Part shown: positions 51,701 to 58,600 of the stretch, piece after piece
Numbering within the stretch: the first letter of the stretch is position 1
How the letters are laid out: every line of letters begins with the position of its first letter
Assembly (NCBI GenBank): GCA_020439945.1
Contig: JAGRPB010000005.1
Span: forward strand, 1 to 64,000
Source of the DNA: Verrucomicrobiia bacterium
GTDB lineage: Bacteria; Verrucomicrobiota; Verrucomicrobiia; Verrucomicrobiales; DEV007
Direction: 5' to 3'
DNA length: 64,000 bases
The notes under the pieces: model-generated
What the model was told of the DNA's origin: nothing
Database searches by the model: none
What the model saw: only the letters and a program-made list of their open reading frames with translations
Position numbers and translations under genes: made by a program

Positions 51701-53796
51701 AGATTTTCGGCGCACTCCTGAATGGCGGGACCGTGGCGCTTCCAACATCCGGACCGATCAACATCGAAGAGATCACCCGCTGCATTCGCGAACTGGGAGT
51801 GACCACCCTCTGGCTGACCAGCGGACTCTTCCAGATCATGGTCGAGGAAGACATCGACGCCTTCGCCGGGCTCACGCAGCTCGTCACCGGCGGCGATGTG
51901 GTCTCGGCGGATCACGCCCGGCGTGTGCTCGAAAGACATCCCGCTCTCCGGCTGATCAACGGTTACGGCCCAACGGAAAACACCACCTTCACGACTTGCC
52001 ATCAGATCGTGACCGGCGATTTCAACGGCAGACCTCTCCCCATCGGACGTCCCCTGCCGAACAATTCTGTCTGGATTCTCGATGAATCCGGCCTGCCAGT
52101 TTCGCCCTGCATTCCCGGTGAGCTGTGCTGCGGCGGAGACGGTCTGGCTCTGGAATACCTGAACCGTCCGGAGCTGACGGCGGAACGCTTCTTCGCCGAT
52201 CCGTTCAGCGACTCTCCAGGTGCCCGCCTCTATCATACCGGCGACCTCTGCCGCTACCGGGCTGACGGTGAGCTGGAGTTTTTCGGTCGCATCGATCACC
52301 AGGTGAAAGTCCGCGGTTTCCGGGTCGAACTGGGCGAAATCGAAGCGCGGCTGCTCGACTTCCCCAAGGTTCATCAGGTCAAAGTCATCGCCCACGGAAA
52401 CGACGCCGGGAGCAAGTCCCTGATCGCCTATGCTTCGCCTCTCACCGGCCAATCCCTGACCAGCGCCGAGTTGGCCGACTACCTGCGCTCCAAGTTACCG
52501 GCCTACATGGTGCCGAACACCTTCGTGATCCTCGACGAACTGCCCATCAACCGAAATGGCAAGATCGACCGCCACGCGCTACCGATACCCGAGCAGCTCG
52601 ATGAAACGACCGATGGTGAGGCCCATCCGGGCGTCAATGGCAACCAGCCTAGCCCGACCGAAGAGGCGCTCACCGTTTTCTGGAAAGAGATCCTCCGCGT
52701 TCGCGAGATCGGACTCGACGATGACTTCTTCGCGATGGGCGGTCACTCTCTCCTGGGGATGCGCCTGTTCTCCCGCATCCAGCGATATCTCGGCATTTCC
52801 CTCCCGCTGGCCATGCTCTACAAGGCGCCAACGATTCGTCAACTGGGACGGGTGATCGATCATGGTCTGGAGCAGGAAGCGACTGAATCCGAAACGGAAG
52901 AACGCGAAACGCTTCCAGCCGAAGAATCTCCCACGAAGACGACGGCATCCCCATCGGAACACGTGCCTGCCCCGCTTGCCGATACGACCATCGTCGTTCA
53001 GCCGAAAGGCGATCAACGACCCCTGTTCGCGGTTCACGGAGGCGATGGCGGCATCCTTTTCTACTGCAACCTGGCGGAGCGCCTGGGTGAGCACCGACCC
53101 TTCTATGCCTTCGAAGCTCCGGCGCTGACGGCGGGCGGTCCGATCCCGGATGAATCGGTCGAAACGACCGCGGCTCGCTACGTTTCCGAATTGCGAAAAG
53201 TGCAACCGGAAGGTCCCTACCTGCTCTGCGGCTATTCCTTCGGCGGCGTCGTCGCCTATGAAATGGCGCATCAGTTGAACGCCGAAGGGCAGGAAATCAC
53301 CTTTCTCGGTCTAATCGACACCGAGAATCCCGCCGCCATGGTGAGGAAACTCAGTGTCGCCGAGCGTGTCGCTTTCAACTGGCAAAAGCGCAATCGCGAG
53401 GACGCCGGCGTCATGGAAAAGATCGGCAGGCTCAGCAAGCGGGTCGGTACCGGCATTGCCTACCGTCTCTGGTTTGAAGTCGAAGGCGCCGCCGCCAAAA
53501 CGCTGCCTCCGTCGAAGAATACCGGCTGGCTACGCCAGGCTCAGATTCGCACCTCCTACGAACGCGCCATGGATGCCTACGTGCCGAAGCCGATCGACGG
53601 TCAGGTCACCCTCTTTCGCGCGGAACAGGGCAACGACAAGTTCGATGTCGGTGAAGACTACGGCTGGGGACCGCTGGCGTCCCGCGGCGTGGAAGTCATC
53701 GACGTTCCGGGCAATCACATCACCATCTTCGACAAACAGAACATTGATGGCTTTGCTGAAGCTTTCCGTGACGCATTGTCCGGCGTGCGGGTGTAA
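42793..53796 (+). CDS. Hybrid PKS/NRPS megasynthase: FkbH-ACP-KS-AT-ACP-AMT-C-A-PCP-TE
   Basis: A 3667-residue chain from ATG 42793 (MRSEKPVIQIS); the open frame upstream overlaps the nitrilase gene. FkbH-like HAD domain with GNAT-like tail (about 170-520) begins LVLDADNTLWGGVCGEDG. ACP1 has Ser616 (GGTSVQL). KS: Cys848, His984, His1025. AT: Ser1297 (GHSVGE) and HAFH at 1393-1396, the malonyl type. ACP2: Ser1637. A Pro/Ala-rich linker (about 1685-1815) leads to a class III aminotransferase with PLP Lys2102 (TYGKVIGGG). C: HHLACDG at 2449-2455. A: YTSGSTGTPKG from 2920. PCP: Ser3319. TE: Ser3482 (GYSFGG), His3642. No KR, DH or ER. The order suggests a C3 starter, one malonate extension, transamination of the beta-keto group and addition of one amino acid. 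Confidence 0.95.
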   Translation: MRSEKPVIQISATFTAEPLRPALAFWLRELGIDLHIRFSGYNQVLQQALDPASESAANQEGFNVFLVRPDDLRAGNGAHGLADELTNALTGLASRSRATQLVIFCPHAEADPETTRFEAEVAENLAQLPNIEVNRVESWTQPSSVDSVFDPEADRSGRIPFTETFYATLATAIARRMSAHLRPPTKVLVLDADNTLWGGVCGEDGAEKLDLAGPWKSVRDFAIAKRTEGFLLCLCSKNSEADVDRVFETRAAELGLTRADFAGWKVNWQPKSSNLIELAGELNLGIDSFVFLDDNPAEIAEVAANCPGVVALTLPKDESEIPAFLKNLWSLDRVRLTEEDAKRAEFYQHEAERRQLNESAPSFADFLASLELKIDIHEATTAELPRISQLTLRTNQFNANGLRLSETELSERLEKGTRCLAVHVSDRFDDYGLAGAMLISTDFTVEGFMLSCRAMGKGVERAMVTRLAEETEAAGIAFLFSETERNEPCRRFFEGIGATRTSTGFTLPTSAAKSLPLIPIEPVAKTSGGMNGTAKRTSANLLSSELAHRIANELRHPERLLAQLQAGNLHPRPEIAQAFVKPGSKLENRIAEIWRNILCLETVGIGDPFSALGGTSVQLVRLHAQLQREFDRDIALTELFELPTIADQVRRIEAGAAAEKSVEVIEQIEKSDDDAVAIIGISLRVPGANDPDQFWENLAGGVESLSRFEREEIPEFEDYDKPGFVPVKGIIDDVDKFDAAFFGILPKDAKIMDPQQRIFLELAWEAMERAGYQPDNLRHRIGVYAGAYFDSYLLANLCTDREFLADLIPQIQVGSLQTELGNDKDYLATRVAFKLNLRGPAMTLQTACSTSMVAIVEACRAIQSGLCDMALAGGVTITLPLKRGYHYTEQGMLSGDGHCRAFDEKASGTVFGNGAGVIMLKRLSDAMRDRDHIHAVIRGTGMNNDGGVKHSYTAPSVEGQTDVIRMAHRDAGIDPRTISYIEAHGTGTPLGDPIEITALTKAFRAGGVEENQICAVGSLKTNIGHLDVASGVCGVIKTALSLEKAQLPPIVHFQKANPKIDFENSPFYVNTTLAPWKAGFENAPRRAGVSAFGVGGTNAHVIVEESPVIESKPSTRDSQLFLLSGRTDAALEQAATNLAAFAERSDNLDPADAAWTLAIGRKPFRCRRAVVAKDFADLKAQIAAGKGAKGIADRSNPPVNFMFPGQGAQHLDMARDFYESEPRFRELIDRCSEILRPHLGLNLTDVLFPGEGADRESASKQLKHTVLAQPAIFVIEYAMADLWQSWGIEPAAMIGHSVGEFVAACHAGVFDLESGLELLAARGRLMGDLPGGGMLSVRLAAEELKKRLPDSLDLAAVNGPALCVVAGPHEELDAFAKQLEADDIIAKPLHTSHAFHSWMMDPVIDRFAACFEKIELRAPSKPILSTVTGEWLTQAETTDPRYWAKHLRETVRFHDAVAILGAVQPDQVFLEVGPGQTLTGLARQTLNRKDGHFAVSTCRHVKEEGSDHANALESLGKLWTAGVEVNWEAFYGHETRKRVVLPTYPFERKRHWVDPKPMDAAAIPATVPPTPVALPVPAPEALPQQPDFSRTAMSTPENISRLDALGEAVRGILTDLSGIPEEDLAGDATFLELGFDSLLLTQVSKAFQDGFQTEITMRQLMAEVSTIDAMVNHLDATLAPDQYRDTQSIPVLETPASAPTPVTAAPQPAVPVQTPTIAPAPIPSFTPTSAGSGVESLVAQQLELMRQQLALLQGHPVAPAALPQAAPAPVAPVPAAPQPAPAPAPKPAAKSSSNGGNGSGSSSPDVSAPSTTISRDAETLTDQQQRHLDELIAKYIDKTRTSKELTAKYRQWYADPRTVSGFNRNWKEMIYQIAVKKSKGSRLLDIDGNEYIDLLNGFGPNFLGHSPDFVTKALHEQLDRGVEVGPQSVTAMEAAKLFCEITGNGRASFVNTGSEAVQAAMRLARTVTGRDKIVIFAKDYHGNFDEMLVRSVGEGDKRRSLPIAPGIPFRAVNDVIVLPYGSDEALEVIRNQASELAAVIVEPIQSRRPEFQPKDFIREVRAITERSGTVFVFDEVITGFRTGPRGAQEYYGVKADIATYGKVIGGGMPIGVVAGKAEYMDTFDGGIWQYGDDSFPEKGVTFFAGTFVRHPLAMAATKQVLTFLRDKGPEFWTTVRERANRLAGSVDRMFVENEAPFRMPNFGSQMFVRVTEDHKYANLLFFHLRQKGVFLLEGFPTYMTAAHTDEDVDYVIDAFTESVAELQEGGFFTRPAHLPAPHLNGSRLTGPKRLLTDVANPAVSEPEVQFVAQTSDDPGRLYPMTESLHEVWLASQASENASLCFNEVNTLTFSGPLDEAALKQAVQDVVARHEGLRAVYQADGEGFRVQPELTIEVPAKAVDSVDPIAADAEIEALLKAEQTTPFDLENGPLFRATLVRKNTDEHVLILNAHHLACDGWSFNLVTAELSQAYASRKNGETPQLEKPSRQFGDHAIETAWKEQQSDRSDSEAYWLERFADPVPPLSLPTDFATADEPDFRADTLAEQLDAETCRALKKAAGKSGATLFALVMSAYQALLHRISRQHRLAVAFPVAGQNSEGAQGLVGHCVNFLPFVSDIDPDQKFSAFVGDVQRHLLNALEHSDYTYGKLIKKLGIARSVGRSSLVEAVFNLERMDGYEEFAGVKTSIAEVDRRFTGNPLFLKGLESENGLELRFDFQTGLFSKETVRHWLASLRAILEKVIATPDATVSEIASSMADWQFDLLKSWNDTATDYPRDKSIIDLFDEVVAEHPRAVAIRLDDREISYREISDQADRFAAFLENNAKGSLQRVGLFLERTPDLIAAEFAILKTGAACVPLDPEYPCERLQFVLKDSGVDAVLTTESLKDRMPRDLNILLVEDASRTGKADLSQRTIEPNAPAFLLYTSGSTGTPKGAIIPHRAVNRLVRNTNLCELGRGEVILHPSSVCFDIMLFEIFGALLNGGTVALPTSGPINIEEITRCIRELGVTTLWLTSGLFQIMVEEDIDAFAGLTQLVTGGDVVSADHARRVLERHPALRLINGYGPTENTTFTTCHQIVTGDFNGRPLPIGRPLPNNSVWILDESGLPVSPCIPGELCCGGDGLALEYLNRPELTAERFFADPFSDSPGARLYHTGDLCRYRADGELEFFGRIDHQVKVRGFRVELGEIEARLLDFPKVHQVKVIAHGNDAGSKSLIAYASPLTGQSLTSAELADYLRSKLPAYMVPNTFVILDELPINRNGKIDRHALPIPEQLDETTDGEAHPGVNGNQPSPTEEALTVFWKEILRVREIGLDDDFFAMGGHSLLGMRLFSRIQRYLGISLPLAMLYKAPTIRQLGRVIDHGLEQEATESETEERETLPAEESPTKTTASPSEHVPAPLADTTIVVQPKGDQRPLFAVHGGDGGILFYCNLAERLGEHRPFYAFEAPALTAGGPIPDESVETTAARYVSELRKVQPEGPYLLCGYSFGGVVAYEMAHQLNAEGQEITFLGLIDTENPAAMVRKLSVAERVAFNWQKRNREDAGVMEKIGRLSKRVGTGIAYRLWFEVEGAAAKTLPPSKNTGWLRQAQIRTSYERAMDAYVPKPIDGQVTLFRAEQGNDKFDVGEDYGWGPLASRGVEVIDVPGNHITIFDKQNIDGFAEAFRDALSGVRV
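43189..43227. repeat. Dispersed palindromic repeat, copy 3 (inside the megasynthase)
   Basis: Arms AACAGGGTTGAGTCC and GGACCCAACCCTCTT match at 13 of 15 positions when folded. The repeat is read in frame as NRVESWTQPSSVDS (residues 134-147), just before the FkbH catalytic core and in a segment that looks like a linker. NRVES is also what copy 2 encodes. Confidence 0.75.
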
Positions 53797-53818
53797 ACTC
53801 GCGGGATCTTTCCGCGAA

Positions 53819-54571
53819 ATGCCGTCCACCTTTCAGCCAACGATCCAGGCATTCGACGCCCTTCCTCCCGCTCCCACTCTCGCACCGCCAGAGCGGGGAA
53901 GCGTGGATCTGTGGCTCGCTTCGTTGACGGGTGACAGCGCGGAGTTTGAACCGCTGCTTACCGACGACGAAAAGAGACGCGCCAACGCCTTCCACTTCGA
54001 GGTCGACCGGAAAAAATTCATCATCGGACGAGGGCGACTCAGGATCTTGCTGGGTCGCTATCTCCGATGCGATCCGGCAACCGTGTCCATCGAGCCCGGT
54101 AAGAATTTGAAGCCTCGACTGGCGAACTCCGGCGGGAAGCTGGACTTCAACCTCTCCCACAGCGGCGATCACGTCCTCTATGCCGTCACCTCGGGCGAAA
54201 GTGTGGGAGTCGATCTCGAATCCATCCATCGAGAAGGGACTCTCCCGGATTGCGCGAAGACGATCTGTTCGGAGGAAGAACTTCCGCGTCTGAGAAGACT
54301 CCCATCGGACCGCCTTCCCCGCGCCCTACTGAGATTGTGGACGGCGAAGGAAGCCTTTCTGAAGGCATTGGGAACCGGCCTGCACTTGCCGCCCGACCAA
54401 TTGGAGATCCCGTCGTCGATCACGGACGGCTCTCCGGATTCCACCACGCTTCTCTGGCTGGAATCACCCGAAGTCTCCGGGCGCTATCGCATCTACCCGA
54501 TGCCCGAATGCGAACGCCGCATCGGATACTCGGCGGCGGTGGCGCTGGAACAGTATGACCCGAAAGACTAA
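53819..54571 (+). CDS. Sfp-type 4'-phosphopantetheinyl transferase
   Basis: A 250-residue enzyme from ATG 53819 (MPSTFQPTIQAF), 22 bp after the synthase stop; the open frame further upstream only overlaps the synthase. Family motifs are complete: FNLSHSGDHVLYAV, VGVDLESI with the Mg-binding acidic pair, and LLRLWTAKEAFLKALGTGL. It transfers phosphopantetheine from CoA to the Ser of carrier domains, so it should activate Ser616, Ser1637 and Ser3319 of the synthase and the ACP of the neighbouring PKS. Its stop codon overlaps that of the convergent glycosidase gene (CTAA at 54568-54571). Confidence 0.95.
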   Translation: MPSTFQPTIQAFDALPPAPTLAPPERGSVDLWLASLTGDSAEFEPLLTDDEKRRANAFHFEVDRKKFIIGRGRLRILLGRYLRCDPATVSIEPGKNLKPRLANSGGKLDFNLSHSGDHVLYAVTSGESVGVDLESIHREGTLPDCAKTICSEEELPRLRRLPSDRLPRALLRLWTAKEAFLKALGTGLHLPPDQLEIPSSITDGSPDSTTLLWLESPEVSGRYRIYPMPECERRIGYSAAVALEQYDPKD

Positions 54572-55665
54572 GAAGTTGGCGTCTCGAAAAGACGACGCAG
54601 GGCGGCACCGGCGCCCTTGCCAAGGGTCCGGTTGGGTTCGACCTGGGTTCCCTCGTGCCACTCGTTGAACGAAGTGATCGCGACCGATCGAAGCCGGGAG
54701 TCGAGGTGCTCCTTGGCCATGGCCCCCTGGGCTTTCAAGAACGAGACCGAACTCGCTCCCGGTTTCAGTACCCGGGGAATCACGTAGTAGGGATTCTCCC
54801 GGTTTCCTCCGCCGGCGTTGAATCCGGGAATGATTCCGGGGACAAAACCAACCCCTTCCTCGGCAGCCAGGGAACGATACCGGGCAAAAACGTCACCCGA
54901 GCGGGCCACGAAATCACTCCAATCGTGCGACGCGGAAAACTCCGCGGGTCCGTGCATGTTGTAACTGGTGATGGCGTCGAATGCCTGGATCCGACGCCGG
55001 TCCGGCGCTCCCCAGTAGACCTCGTCCCCCACCAGGAAGAGTGAAAATCCCTGCGCCTCCACCACCGCCCTCGCCCGGCTCAACGCGGTCACGTAGTCGC
55101 CCGAGAAAGTTCGGCTCAGGTAGAGATAGACCACCGGTTTCCCGCCGATCCGATAGTAAGCCGGATGAGCGAAGTATTCGCGGGCCAGATGGCGGAAGTG
55201 CTCCGCGAAATCGGCCGCCCGTCTCAGGTCGAACTCGATACCGCGCGCCGAATCGAGCCCCAGGATTCCCTCGGACTCGTAGAGGAGACAGAAAGTCTGC
55301 GGTAGACCGGGATTGGCCGCGTTTTGGGCCTCGATCTCCGGCACCACGTGGCGAAGCATCGTTTCGTCTTCCCACGATCCTGGCCCCCACCAGGAACAGA
55401 TCCAGTTGGCGATTCCAAACTCTTCCGACCACTCCAGGTGCTGGCGAATGGTTTCGGGGGATCTCGATGAGTAGCGCCCCAACTCGGGACCGTCGCCCCG
55501 CTCCTTTCCGGCATAGCCCAGATTCCAATGACGACCGGTATCCGAATACCACGGATAGTAGTAGGCGCTGACGTGAATGGGCGAGGTTTCCACCGCCCCG
55601 CTCGCAGCGTGGGCGACTGCGCCCGGCAACCAGGGAGCCATCGAAAGGAAGCGACGCCGGTCCAT
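54568..55665 (-). CDS. Secreted GH99-like glycoside hydrolase
   Basis: About 365 residues from ATG 55665 (MDRRRFLSMAPWLPGAVAHA), a twin-arginine-like signal (RRRFL). The mature part matches endo-mannanase/mannosidase GH99-like (WsbX-type) proteins: VSAYYYPWYSDTGRHW, LEWSEEFGIANWICSWWGPG, YRIGGKPVVYLYLSR, FDAITSYNMHGPAEF, and near the end VAITSFNEWHEGTQVEP, the conserved acidic region. It would cut alpha-linked mannose-type glycans outside the cytoplasm. It is co-oriented with the PKS (gap 7 bp) and probably in the same transcript, odd for a PKS operon but consistent with the polysaccharide genes upstream on that strand. Confidence 0.85.
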   Translation of the reverse strand: MDRRRFLSMAPWLPGAVAHAASGAVETSPIHVSAYYYPWYSDTGRHWNLGYAGKERGDGPELGRYSSRSPETIRQHLEWSEEFGIANWICSWWGPGSWEDETMLRHVVPEIEAQNAANPGLPQTFCLLYESEGILGLDSARGIEFDLRRAADFAEHFRHLAREYFAHPAYYRIGGKPVVYLYLSRTFSGDYVTALSRARAVVEAQGFSLFLVGDEVYWGAPDRRRIQAFDAITSYNMHGPAEFSASHDWSDFVARSGDVFARYRSLAAEEGVGFVPGIIPGFNAGGGNRENPYYVIPRVLKPGASSVSFLKAQGAMAKEHLDSRLRSVAITSFNEWHEGTQVEPNRTLGKGAGAALRRLFETPTS

Positions 55666-55672
55666 CACGATT

Positions 55673-58600
55673 TCAGACGGTTGCAGTTTTTCCCCGCCTG
55701 TGGCTCGCCGGAGTCTTTGGCGCCGGTGACTCGGCAAGATAGGATCCCACACACTCGGCCAGCTGATTCAGATATGGTGGGTCGAAAATCTCGAGGTGCG
55801 TTCCTCCGATGTAGCGAAACGCGAGTTCCCCGTTCAGCCAACCACGCCAGCCGCGGATCTCGTCGGGATACTCGAACTTGTCCCAGGGATGCTCGGTCAC
55901 CACCAACAGGGCGCGAAACGTGACCGGCCTGGGCCGATAGGTTCGGACGAGGGATTCGAAACTCCGGTGAGCGAGGGTGCGTTTCTTTCTCAGTTCGTCC
56001 CGCCAGAAGAGTCGTTCGCCCAGGAAAACCCCAATGTGGCGAAACATCCAACCGGCGAGATGAACGACGCGACGCGACAGACTGGCGACTCTGCCCGTCA
56101 TCGAAAGATCGGCGGTCGTCAGCCAGTGGTTTCGCAGGCGGTCGATATTTCCCACCTGCCGGATCGTCCCCGGGTTGAACATGTCCAGAATGATGACCGA
56201 CTCGATCTCATCGCCCTCTTCGATCGCGATCCTCGCGGTTTCATAGGCGAGTAGTGCGCCAAAGGAATAGCCGCAGAACACCTTCGGCCCCTCCGGTTGG
56301 AATTCCCGGATCGCCTCGTAGTAGCGCCGGGCCAGGGATTCCAGATCGCCGACGAGCGCGTCGTCATCGCCGTGAAACAAGGGGCTTTCCACCGCAAAAA
56401 CGGACCGATCATTTCCCACTCGCTCCGCCAGTTCGCGATAAAACATCACGCTTCCATCGATGGCGTGAAAACAGAACACGGGCGCACCGCGCTCCGGATT
56501 TCGAAGAACGAGCGGCACCACGAAACTCGGCGCCCCGTCGAGTCGGTCGTTGGGAATCTCGTCATCGATCAAACCCAGTGCCGCCGCCACGCTGCGCGGT
56601 GTGGGCGAACCGAGGAGAGCGGACAAGGGGAGCGATTGCCCGAACTTGCGCTGGATCGTGGCCAGCAGTCGCACCGCCGTCACGGAGTCTCCGCCCCGAT
56701 CGAAGTAATGGTCGTCCGGCCCGAGAGTGGCGTCCTTCAATTCCGCGCGCCAGAGCGACACCATCGTCGACAGCGCGTCTTCGGAGGTGGTTTCTTCGGA
56801 AAGGTCGTCAGTGTCAGATTGCTTCGGCGGAAAGAGATCCCGCCATTTCCGTCTCCACCCGTTTATCGGCTTCGGGGACTCGGGATGGTGGGGCCGCCTC
56901 TGATTCGACGTCTCCGTCGGAAAGGCCGCCGTCGCCAGGCAGGTCTGCTCGACGAAATGGCAACCCGGTAGCGAGAGGCGCCGCCGACCACTCGCCGGCA
57001 GAATTTTTTCCCAGTCAATCGGGTAACCGGACACCCAGCTTTCTCCGAGAGCCCGGAGCGACATCTGCTCCTCATCGGAGGCCGCCTCGCGCGCGCCCGG
57101 GAGAGTCGACAGAGTGACATGTTCGGAATCGCCCAGCACCTCACCCGCCAACGCAGTCAGCGTATTTCCCGGTCCGATTTCCAGGAGCAGCAACGGGCTT
57201 CCGTCATCCTCCGCCGCCCAGGCCGACAGGGTTCGCAGGTTCTTTTCAAAACGAACCGTCGAGCGGAGATGCCTCGCGAAATAGGCCGGAGAGACAGCTT
57301 CTTCCGCCGTCAGCCAATCCTCGGTCAGATTCGACAGGACAGGCAGTTCCGGCTCCCTCATCGCGATCCCGTCGAAGGCTCGTTCGAAAACCGGCAGGAC
57401 TGATTCCATCGCCCGGGAATGGAACGCGGCCGAGGTTTTCAATCGGCGAAACCGGATCGCGTTTCTTTCCAGATCCGCCTCCCATTCATCGAGCGCCGCC
57501 AGCGCCCCCGCGACGACAGTCTGGCTGGGGCTGTTCACCACCGCCAGGTCGATTTCGGCATGCGCCTCCAGCAGTTTCACCACCCGCTTTTCCTCCGCAA
57601 AAACCGCCGTCATTCCGCCAGATCCGTTCGCCTCACCCATCAACCGGCCCCGCCGCGCCACGATCGCCAACGCGTCTTCCAACGAGAACACCCCGGCCAA
57701 AGCGGCGGCCACATATTCGCCGATGCTGTGCCCGAGAACCGCGGCCGGCTCGATTCCCCAGGCTTGCCACCGTTTCGCCAGCGCCCAGCAAACGACGAAC
57801 AGCGCCGGCTGAGCGTATTCGGTCTGGTGAATCAGATCACGCTCGGCTGAATCCGGCTCGGGAAACACGATCGCCTCCAGTTTTCGATCCAGGTGACGAT
57901 CGAGATGCCGCGCGCACTCCTCGAAGGCTCGGCGAAACGCCGCGTCGTTCTCCCACATTCCCCGTGCCATCCCGGCATATTGCGCGCCTTGGCCGGGAAA
58001 GAGGAAAACCGGACGACGCTCCCGCACTTGGCCGACGAATTCGCGATTCGGGGGTTCCCGCCACGCGGCGGAGAGTTCTTCCGCGCTCCGGGCCGCCCGA
58101 AAGTCACGCACCTTCCACTCGCGCCGCCCTCGCTGAAGCGTGAAAGCGGCATCGGCCAGTGACAATTCCGGATTCCTTTCCAGAAAAGTCGGCCATTTGC
58201 CGAGCAGCCCTTCGAGACCTTCATGGGAGCGCGCGGAAAACGGCAACAGTTGCCACCCGGTCGATTCCGCGGGTTCGGGCAAATCCGCCGGCGCCTCTTC
58301 CACGATGGTGTGGGCGTTCGTTCCTCCGAGTCCGAAGGCACTCACGGCGGCCAGGCGCGGCTTGTCGTTAGCGGTCTTCCAACTTTCCTTCCCGATCGCG
58401 AGACGGAACGGACTGTCCTCCAATCTCAGCCTCGGGTTGGGAGTTTCCACATTCAGCGTGGCGGGAATCGTGCGATGTTTCAGGGCCAGCACGACCTTGA
58501 TCAATCCCGCGATACCGGCCGCGGCATCGGCGTGACCGATGTTCGATTTCACGGAACCGATCGGACAATCGCCGCGTCTCGTTGTCGTCTCGCGCCAGGC

